Positions 6,174 to 12,073 of a stretch of 12,073 nucleotides of DNA are shown here, in pieces (position 1 is the first letter of the stretch; every line of letters starts with the position of its first letter). Both the position numbers and the translations under genes were made by a program. Under the pieces are notes generated by a model. That model was not told the origin of the DNA. It made no database searches and was given only the letters and a program-made list of their open reading frames with translations. Source of the DNA: Clostridium sp. CAG:1219 (GTDB lineage Bacteria > Bacillota > Clostridia > TANB77 > CAG-465); NCBI GenBank assembly GCA_000433335.1, contig HF996738.1, positions 1 through 12,073 of the forward strand, given 5' to 3'.

Positions 6174-6210
6174 AATAGAGCTTACCATAAAAATTTATGG
6201 CAAGCTTATT
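6174..6210. terminator. Bidirectional terminator between the holin-like gene and the U32 gene
   Basis: Arms AGCTT.CCATAA (from 6179) and TTATGG.AAGCT (to 6206) pair with one A-C mismatch, and the stem extends outward by AATA/TATT past a bulged G. It is T-rich on both outer sides (TTATTTTCTTATTTTTT on the plus strand, CTATTTTTATTC on the minus strand). It can serve both converging genes. Confidence 0.75.
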
Positions 6211-6253
6211 TTCTTATTTTTTATAAGTGCAATAATTGTACGTTTTATAACTT

Positions 6254-8593
6254 TTATATGATGGTTCTTCTTACTGTATCTAAGTTAAAATTATTTAATT
6301 TAGAGTTATCTATATTTCTAATTTTTTTTATTATACGCATCACACAATCTACATTGTCAGGTAAAATATCATAAATATATCCATATTCATCTTTTAATTT
6401 GTAATTATCCTTGATGCAAGGCTTAGAACATTTTTTAATACTCTTATCTCTTAAAAAACTTGAAAGTATACAGTATCTTGATGTCATGACAGATATTTTA
6501 TCGCAAATTATATCTACAGGTAATATTTGTGAAATTTTAACTATATCATCTTCTGAAACTTCAATAGATGGAGTTACAGCATCAAATCCCATGGATTTTA
6601 AAAATTCTGCTGAGTATGAGTTTGTAACATTTAAAGAATAATCCGCAATCAATTTTAATTTAGCATTTTTCATATTTTCTTTTATTAACAATAAATAAGT
6701 AAAGCTTCCAAGTAAAAATCCCTTTATCCCTGATGAAATAATATCATTTATATTCTCTTTTATAAATTTATCATAATTTTCAAATACTACACTTGGAATA
6801 GAAACATAAACATCTAGATCATCATATTTATCCACTATATTTTTTAACTTATTTACATTTCCATAAAAGCTACCAATTTCTATGTAGATTCTGTTTAGTT
6901 TTTTATTCTCATTATAAAGATTATTAAAAACTTTTTTATAGTCTGAGCTATCGCTATATTTATATATATAAAGAGAATTGTTGTATTCTTTATGTCCTTT
7001 ATTATCTAGTGCTGACTTTAAATTTAGTACATCTTTAATTAGTATATTATCTAACTTTTTGTTTACTTTAAATTCATTTATTAACTTCTCATTTAAATTT
7101 CTTCTTAATTCATTTAATACCGAAACAGGAACATATATATTATCATCTATAGTATAATCTTTCAAATCAAATTCAAAGAGAAAGTCTTTATTCTTTGAAA
7201 GATTATTATTAATATCAGATGCTGTTATACATTTATTCATGGCACTTGTAATTTTATACTCTGCATCTACTTCTATTTTTTTATCTTTTATACTAGTAAT
7301 ATATTTAGGATGCTGTCCTAATGAAAATACTGCCTCTACATTTATTTTTCTTTTTGAACAATAATCTTTACTATCTATTTTTTCCATTGCCCTCTTATTT
7401 AATGTATAAGAAGAGGTTTTATATATATCATCACCTGGACTAACCTTATTTTGTATATCACCTAAAAATACGTAATTTCCCTTTTCTATTTTTTCATTTT
7501 TAATATTATAAAAATCATCTTTAATACATGTAACAATAGTTGATGCTTTTGTGCCATCCTTGCCATATATTTCAATGCCATCATGTAATTCAATATTATT
7601 TTCTAATTTAACTTTTACAAATTTTTTATTTTGTAAAATTACCTTTCCAAGGTATAATCCCATATTTTTAGGAGACTTTAATGTTATTGACTCCTCTTTT
7701 TTTATACCATCTAAATAATTAGATGACATTCCTCCTCTATTAAAAATTTGAAGTAAATTCATTTCGTCTGCAGGGTCAACGCTTATATCTTTTGGTAATG
7801 AATCTATGTACTTTCTATAAGTCGAAGTTGTAATATAAACGTATTCAGGTGATTTATTTCTCCCCTCGATTTTTAAAGAGGTTACCCCTATTTTTCTTAA
7901 CTTATTTACGTACTTTAGTCCATAGGTATCTTTTTTACTAAGTAAATATGAACTAGATATTATTTCTTTATTTTTGCTGTTAAGCAAAGTATATTTCATT
8001 CTACATGGTTGAGCACATTTACCTCTATTGGCGCTTCTTCTTCCAATTAGTGCTGACATTAGACATTGCCCGGAAAATGAAACACAAAGTGCCCCGTGTA
8101 CAAAAACCTCAATTTCCATATCTGTATTTTTTGTTATATGCTCAATTTCAGAAATTGTAAGTTCTCTTGCAAGAACTACTCTACTAAATCCAAGAGACTT
8201 TAAGAAATTTACTTGTTCTAATGAATATACACTCATTTGTGTACTTGCGTGCAAAGAAAGAAATGGTAAAATGTTATGTATTTTCATAGCTAGTCCTATA
8301 TCTTGTACAATTACTGCATCAACGCCTGCAGAATAAAGCTCTAAAACTAAATTTAAAGCTTCTTCAATCTCATCGTCAAACAACAATGTATTAAGAGTTA
8401 AATATACCTTTACATTTAAAATATGAGCCTTTAAAATACATTCTTTATAATCATCTATACTGAAATTTTCAGCCATTGTTCTTGCATTAAATATTGGTGC
8501 TCCCATATATATTGCATTTGCACCTGATTTTAGTGCTGCTTCAAAACTTTTTTTATTTCCAGCTGGAGCTAATAGTTCAATTTTTTCATTCAT
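6254..8593 (-). CDS. Peptidase U32 family protein, RlhA-like (rRNA hydroxylation type)
   Basis: The 779-residue protein starts with the U32 signature (ELLAPAGNKKSFEAALKSGANAIYMG, about 6-31). It has the family cysteines at C170, C177, C193 and C197 (HGALCVSFSGQC ... RGKCAQPCRMKY), likely iron-sulphur or metal ligands. A long C-terminal part includes a region resembling DUF3656 and a second barrel-like segment with another cysteine pair (KKCSKPC). E. coli RlhA, needed for 23S rRNA C2501 hydroxylation with prephenate, has U32 plus DUF3656; this longer form is typical of Clostridia. Despite the family name, a protease role is doubtful. I chose the start at 8591-8593: GAGGTA at 8600-8605 precedes it and the U32 domain begins at once; the frame is open to 8674 but that extension covers the promoter and the rlmB terminator. 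It has its own promoter 105 bases after rlmB, with a terminator between. Confidence 0.87.
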   Translation of the reverse strand: MNEKIELLAPAGNKKSFEAALKSGANAIYMGAPIFNARTMAENFSIDDYKECILKAHILNVKVYLTLNTLLFDDEIEEALNLVLELYSAGVDAVIVQDIGLAMKIHNILPFLSLHASTQMSVYSLEQVNFLKSLGFSRVVLARELTISEIEHITKNTDMEIEVFVHGALCVSFSGQCLMSALIGRRSANRGKCAQPCRMKYTLLNSKNKEIISSSYLLSKKDTYGLKYVNKLRKIGVTSLKIEGRNKSPEYVYITTSTYRKYIDSLPKDISVDPADEMNLLQIFNRGGMSSNYLDGIKKEESITLKSPKNMGLYLGKVILQNKKFVKVKLENNIELHDGIEIYGKDGTKASTIVTCIKDDFYNIKNEKIEKGNYVFLGDIQNKVSPGDDIYKTSSYTLNKRAMEKIDSKDYCSKRKINVEAVFSLGQHPKYITSIKDKKIEVDAEYKITSAMNKCITASDINNNLSKNKDFLFEFDLKDYTIDDNIYVPVSVLNELRRNLNEKLINEFKVNKKLDNILIKDVLNLKSALDNKGHKEYNNSLYIYKYSDSSDYKKVFNNLYNENKKLNRIYIEIGSFYGNVNKLKNIVDKYDDLDVYVSIPSVVFENYDKFIKENINDIISSGIKGFLLGSFTYLLLIKENMKNAKLKLIADYSLNVTNSYSAEFLKSMGFDAVTPSIEVSEDDIVKISQILPVDIICDKISVMTSRYCILSSFLRDKSIKKCSKPCIKDNYKLKDEYGYIYDILPDNVDCVMRIIKKIRNIDNSKLNNFNLDTVRRTII

Positions 8594-8615
8594 AAACGTT
8601 ACCTCAATATAATTA

Positions 8616-8644
8616 ATTTTAACATATAATTTACATAAAAACAA
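8616..8644 (-). promoter_or_regulatory. Promoter of the U32 gene
   Basis: On the minus strand TTGTTT (8639-8644), 17-base spacer and TAAAAT (8616-8621) with extended TG (TGTTAAAAT). It lies just after the rlmB terminator, so the U32 gene is a separate unit from lepA-rlmB. The -35 box falls in the U-rich tail of that terminator. Confidence 0.7.
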
Positions 8645-8645
8645 G

Positions 8646-8687
8646 AAAAATAAAAAATATGGAACTATACTCAAAATATAATTCCAT
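8646..8687 (-). terminator. Terminator of lepA-rlmB
   Basis: On the minus strand an 11-bp stem (arms 8677-8687 and 8659-8669, one G-U pair) with a 7-base loop is followed by ATTTTTTATTTTTC. It begins about 11 bases after the rlmB stop. Confidence 0.85.
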
Positions 8688-8698
8688 ATAAGACTCTT

Positions 8699-9448
8699 TT
8701 AATTAATGCTTTTATTTTTTTGCCTTACTACTTCATAGATACTAATTGCAGAACTTACAGAAGCATTTAGAGAATTAATCTTTCCTGTCATCGGAATTTT
8801 TAACATAATGTCACAGTTCTCTTTTACAAGCCTTGAAATTCCATCTCCTTCATTTCCAACAACTATACCGATAGCGCCACTTAATTTTTCATCATAAATA
8901 TTTGAAGCCCCTTCCATATCAAGTCCATATATCCAAAGACCTTGTTCCTTAAGATATTTTATAGTTTCAGTAATATTAGTTACCCTTGCCACCTTAACAT
9001 ATGAACATGCGCCTGCTGCCACCTTTTCTACAGTATCTGTTATTTGACATGCATTTCTTTTTTGTATAATTATTCCATGTACACCCATACATTCGGCAGT
9101 CCTTATTATTGCACCAAGATTATGTGGATCTTCAATTTTATCTAATATAATTACAAAAGGCTCTTCATTCTTTTCTCTTGCATAATTTATTATATCTTCA
9201 ACATCGTAATAGTTGTATTCTGTAACAGATGCAACGATTCCTTGAGAATTTTTTATTTTTTCATTTTCTCCTGTAATCATTTGATCTAGTTTTCTTTTAT
9301 CAGCTTCTACAGTAACAATTTTCTTTTGTCTTGCTTTTTTTACTATATCAAATATTTCGTTATTTGATTTTTGAAAGTAAATCTTATTAATTGTTTTATT
9401 AGAATTTATTGCTCCTTCAACTGGATTTATTCCATATATTAAACTCAT
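8699..9448 (-). CDS. rlmB: TrmH/SpoU-family 2'-O-ribose methyltransferase (RlmB, 23S rRNA Gm2251 type)
   Basis: This 249-residue SPOUT enzyme transfers a methyl group from SAM to a ribose 2'-OH; RlmB members modify G2251 in the 23S P-loop. The N-terminal substrate-binding domain begins with IYGINPVEGAI and ends near SQGIVASV (68-75). The SPOUT domain follows with motif 1 DKIEDPHNLGAIIRTAE (103-119, N110 and R116), motif 2 VVGNEGDGISR (197-206-region, E200) and motif 3 IPMTGKINSLNASVSSA (218-234, N228). All four catalytic-type residues are present. AAAAGGAGA at 9458-9466 supports the start. It is 20 bases downstream of lepA and almost certainly co-transcribed with it. The exact nucleotide target cannot be read from sequence; related family members modify tRNA or other rRNA sites. 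Confidence 0.9.
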   Translation of the reverse strand: MSLIYGINPVEGAINSNKTINKIYFQKSNNEIFDIVKKARQKKIVTVEADKRKLDQMITGENEKIKNSQGIVASVTEYNYYDVEDIINYAREKNEEPFVIILDKIEDPHNLGAIIRTAECMGVHGIIIQKRNACQITDTVEKVAAGACSYVKVARVTNITETIKYLKEQGLWIYGLDMEGASNIYDEKLSGAIGIVVGNEGDGISRLVKENCDIMLKIPMTGKINSLNASVSSAISIYEVVRQKNKSIN

Positions 9449-9468
9449 AAATTAAATTCTCCTTTTGT

Positions 9469-11274
9469 CTATTCGTCTATTTTTAGTACTGACATAAATG
9501 CATCTTGTGGAAGTTCTACAGTACCTACTTTTCTCATTTTCTTTTTTCCTTCTTTTTGTTTTTCTAACAATTTTTTCTTTCTTGTTATATCTCCGCCATA
9601 ACATTTTGCAAGAACATCTTTCCTCATAGCTCTAACTGTCTCACGTGCTACAACTTTCCCTCCTATAGCAGCTTGAATTGGTACTTCAAAAAGTTGCCTT
9701 GGAATTATCTCTTTTAGTTTTTCTACCATTTTTCTTCCACGTGTTTCAGCTTTCTCACGGTTAACTATAAAAGATAGAGCGTCCACCACTTCTCCATTTA
9801 ACAGGATATCAAGTTTTGATAGGTTGGCTCTTCTATATTCTGTTATATTATATTCAAAAGAAGCATATCCTTTAGTACGTGATTTTAGTGAGTTGAAGAA
9901 GTCATATATTATTTCATTTAATGGTATATCATACACTAACATTACTCTATTTGCATCAATATACTTCATGTTTAAATAATTTCCTCTTCTTTGTTCGCAT
10001 AACTCAAAGATATTTCCAACATACTCTTTTGGAGTTATAATTTCTGTCTTAGCAATTGGTTCTTCTATGTAGTCAATATCAGATGGGCTAGGAAGTTCAG
10101 ATGGATTATAAAGTTCCAAAACTTCACCGTTTTTTTTATAGACTTTATATATAACAGATGGAGCTGTTGTAATTAAATTTAGATCGTATTCTCTTTCAAG
10201 TCTTTCTTCAATAATTTCCATATGCAAAAGTCCTAAAAATCCACATCTAAATCCGTGTCCAAGTGCAGATGAAGTTTCGAGTTCAAAATGTAGAGAGGCA
10301 TCATTTAATTTTAGTTTTTCAAGGGCTTCTTTTAATTCCTCATACTCTGTTCCATCTGCTGGGAATATACCAGCATATACCATAGATTTTACTTCTTTAT
10401 AACCTGGTAGAGCTTCTTTAGTAGGATTATTTTTTAGTGTTATAGTATCTCCTACTCTTATGTCAGATACCCTTTTTATACTAGCAGAAATATACCCAAC
10501 TTCTCCTGCAGATAACATATCAGCTTCTACATATCCTCCTGGTTTAAAATATCCTATTTCTACTATCTCATATTCTTTTCCATTTGACATTGTAGATATA
10601 ACATCACCTTTTTTAATAACGCCATCAAACATTCTAACATAAGCTAAAGCTCCTTTATAGTTGTCATACACAGAGTCAAATATTAAAGCTTTAGCAGGAA
10701 GAGATGCGTCGCCACTAGGTGCAGGAATTTTATTTACAATTATTTCTAAAACATCTTCCATATTAAGCCCAGTTTTTGCAGACACACAAGGTGCATCTTG
10801 GGCTTCAATCCCAATCACTTCCTCGATTTCATCTTTTACTTCTTGTGGTCTTGCACTTGGAAGATCTATTTTATTTATTACTGGTAGTATTTCAAGATTA
10901 TCTTCAAGTGCGAGATAAACATTAGCCAAAGTCTGAGCCTCAACTCCTTGGGCTGCATCTACTACAAGGAGAGCCCCCTCACATGCAGCAAGGCTTCTTG
11001 AAACTTCGTAGTTAAAATCTACATGCCCTGGGGTATCAATTAGGTTAAGGATATATTCATTGCCATCTTTGGCTTTATAATTCATTCTTACGGCTTGTGA
11101 TTTTATTGTTATACCACGTTCCCTTTCAATATCCATATTATCAAGTAGTTGTTCATGCATCTTTCTTTCATCTATAGCACCTGTAAGTTGCAATAGTCTA
11201 TCTGCAATTGTAGATTTACCATGATCAATATGAGCTATTATACTAAAATTGCGTATTCTTTTCTTATCTATCAT
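9469..11274 (-). CDS. lepA: Elongation factor 4 (LepA), ribosomal translocase GTPase
   Basis: The 601-residue GTPase is full length for LepA/EF4, which acts on the ribosome and has been linked to back-translocation and to initiation or 30S assembly. G-domain motifs are AHIDHGKST (14-22), RGITI (53-57), DTPGH (80-84), NKIDL (134-138) and SAKTG (165-169). The elongation-factor domains follow, including the [21 protein letters not shown] region. The LepA-specific C-terminal domain closes with [20 protein letters not shown] and ELPQDAF, the basic tail that marks this family apart from EF-G. The start ATG (11272-11274) follows AAGGG after a slightly A-rich spacer and gives the usual [21 protein letters not shown] beginning. 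It is first in a two-gene unit with rlmB, behind a near-consensus promoter. Unlike in many Clostridia, hemW is not directly downstream. Confidence 0.97.
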   Translation of the reverse strand: MIDKKRIRNFSIIAHIDHGKSTIADRLLQLTGAIDERKMHEQLLDNMDIERERGITIKSQAVRMNYKAKDGNEYILNLIDTPGHVDFNYEVSRSLAACEGALLVVDAAQGVEAQTLANVYLALEDNLEILPVINKIDLPSARPQEVKDEIEEVIGIEAQDAPCVSAKTGLNMEDVLEIIVNKIPAPSGDASLPAKALIFDSVYDNYKGALAYVRMFDGVIKKGDVISTMSNGKEYEIVEIGYFKPGGYVEADMLSAGEVGYISASIKRVSDIRVGDTITLKNNPTKEALPGYKEVKSMVYAGIFPADGTEYEELKEALEKLKLNDASLHFELETSSALGHGFRCGFLGLLHMEIIEERLEREYDLNLITTAPSVIYKVYKKNGEVLELYNPSELPSPSDIDYIEEPIAKTEIITPKEYVGNIFELCEQRRGNYLNMKYIDANRVMLVYDIPLNEIIYDFFNSLKSRTKGYASFEYNITEYRRANLSKLDILLNGEVVDALSFIVNREKAETRGRKMVEKLKEIIPRQLFEVPIQAAIGGKVVARETVRAMRKDVLAKCYGGDITRKKKLLEKQKEGKKKMRKVGTVELPQDAFMSVLKIDE

Positions 11275-11307
11275 CTTTTTCCCTTCTTAAACTTAAGTAA
11301 CAATTAT

Positions 11308-11336
11308 ATTATAGCAATTTTTTAGTTAAGTATCAA
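11308..11336 (-). promoter_or_regulatory. Promoter of lepA-rlmB
   Basis: On the minus strand TTGATA (11331-11336), 17-base spacer and TATAAT (11308-11313) with TG one base upstream (TGCTATAAT): the strongest promoter match in the window. A second, overlapping TATAAT (11303-11308) lies 5 bases further on. Confidence 0.85.
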
Positions 11337-11342
11337 GATTAT

Positions 11343-11383
11343 AAATTAAGAAAAGAAAAGATATGCTAAAAAAATAGCATATC
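11343..11383 (-). terminator. Terminator of dapF
   Basis: A perfect 9-bp stem, GATATGCTA (11375-11383 on the minus strand) with TAGCATATC (11360-11368), closes a loop of six Ts and is followed by TTTTCTTTTCTTAATTT. It lies 9 bases after the dapF stop and separates dapF from the lepA promoter. Confidence 0.87.
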
Positions 11384-11392
11384 CCTAAAAAA

Positions 11393-12073
11393 TCAATCGT
11401 AAAATGTTCCTTCAAATGTTTTTGCAGCTCCGCCTTGCATGTATACACAATCATTTTCTTTTACACTAAATTTGAGTTTTCCTCCCGGCAGAGATACCTC
11501 TCCACATTTTTTTACTAAACCCATTTTATAAGATATAAAATAACTTGCACAAGCACCTGTACCGCAAGCAAGTGTTATCCCACTTCCCCTCTCATATACA
11601 GCCACCTCAATATTTTTATTATCAATTATTCTTACAAACTCAACGTTTACTCCATCAGGAAATAGACTGCTCGTACTGATACTTTCTCCGTATTTTTTTG
11701 CATATTTCATAGTATCTTTTTCTACAAATATTACAGCATGCGGATTACCACAATTTACTAAATTAAGTTTAAACGTAATATCTTCTGCTTTAAATTCACA
11801 TACATCTGTGAGCTTAACTTTTCCCATATTTACGCGTATATCTGTTACCTGTTCTTTTTCATGACCAAAAGAGAGAGACAACTTTTTTATTCCACCACGT
11901 GTTTCAATTGTAATTTCACTAAGACGTGTAAGTTTGTTCTCATATACATACTTTCCAACACATCTGATACCATTTCCACACATTTTGCCTTCGCTTCCAT
12001 CGCTATTAAAAATTCTCATTTTAAAATCTGCGACTCTGCTTTTAGAAATTAGTATAAGACCATCGCTTCCTAT
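11393..12073 (-). CDS. dapF: Diaminopimelate epimerase (5' end cut by window edge)
   Basis: The visible 226 residues match DapF, the cofactor-free epimerase that turns LL-diaminopimelate into meso-diaminopimelate for peptidoglycan and lysine. Both active-site cysteines are seen: the first in SEGKMCGNGIRCVG, the second in YERGSGITLACGTGACA. Substrate-binding stretches NCGNPHAV and PDGVNVEFV lie between them. The ATG at 12017-12019 is internal, not the start: the frame continues upstream through IGSDGLILISKSRVADFK, which is typical DapF sequence, to base 12073. About 45-50 N-terminal residues are therefore missing. The gene ends in its own terminator before lepA. dapA of the same pathway is about 7 kb away on the opposite strand. 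Confidence 0.95.
   Translation of the reverse strand: MGSDGLILISKSRVADFKMRIFNSDGSEGKMCGNGIRCVGKYVYENKLTRLSEITIETRGGIKKLSLSFGHEKEQVTDIRVNMGKVKLTDVCEFKAEDITFKLNLVNCGNPHAVIFVEKDTMKYAKKYGESISTSSLFPDGVNVEFVRIIDNKNIEVAVYERGSGITLACGTGACASYFISYKMGLVKKCGEVSLPGGKLKFSVKENDCVYMQGGAAKTFEGTFYD

Noticed and set aside
8594..8674. 27-residue N-terminal extension of the U32 protein, hydrophobic and signal-peptide-like
   Set aside because: It would begin in the rlmB terminator and span the U32 promoter; a ribosome binding site (GAGGTA, 8600-8605) stands before the internal ATG where the conserved domain begins.
11393..12019. dapF read as a complete gene starting at the ATG at 12017-12019
   Set aside because: The frame continues upstream with typical DapF sequence (GSDGLILI...VADFK) to the window edge, so the gene is partial.

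Overview
The window is AT-rich, uses AUA/AGA-type codons freely, has strong GGAGG-like ribosome binding sites, intrinsic terminators with U-tracts and sigma-A-type promoters with extended -10 boxes. Together with its gene families (DapA/DapF, HemW, DUF421 with DUF4363, a long U32/DUF3656 protein) this points to a low-GC Firmicute, most likely a Clostridia member. It is mostly chromosomal housekeeping DNA. I see no tRNA, rRNA, CRISPR array, transposase or phage structural genes, and no gene-free stretch above 300 bases.

Left part (1-3736, all minus strand). The 5' portion of polA runs off the left edge. Upstream of it lie two small transcription units: an unrecognised two-transmembrane protein (968-1462) and an ADP-ribosylglycohydrolase (1667-2440). 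These two unrelated genes share matching regulatory flanks. Each has a promoter/leader that aligns without gaps at an offset of 995 bases, with a 14-bp CTTGCA..TGCAAG palindrome about 20 nt after the predicted transcription start. Each also ends in a related terminator built on the same AAATGAGATGA stem. This twin-cassette arrangement is the most unusual thing in the window. hemW follows (2579-3736).

Middle part (3737-6253). dapA is divergent from hemW and converges on a translationally coupled DUF421-DUF4363 membrane gene pair; one hairpin serves both sides and contains both stop codons. Divergent from that pair is a small four-helix, holin-like membrane protein, which ends at another bidirectional hairpin.

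Right part (6254-12073, all minus strand). In transcription order: dapF (5' end outside the window) with its terminator; lepA with a near-consensus promoter, followed after 20 nt by rlmB and a terminator; then a U32/RlhA-like protein with its own promoter. lepA, rlmB and the U32 protein all concern ribosome or rRNA function. dapA and dapF belong to the diaminopimelate/lysine pathway but are about 7 kb apart and on opposite strands.
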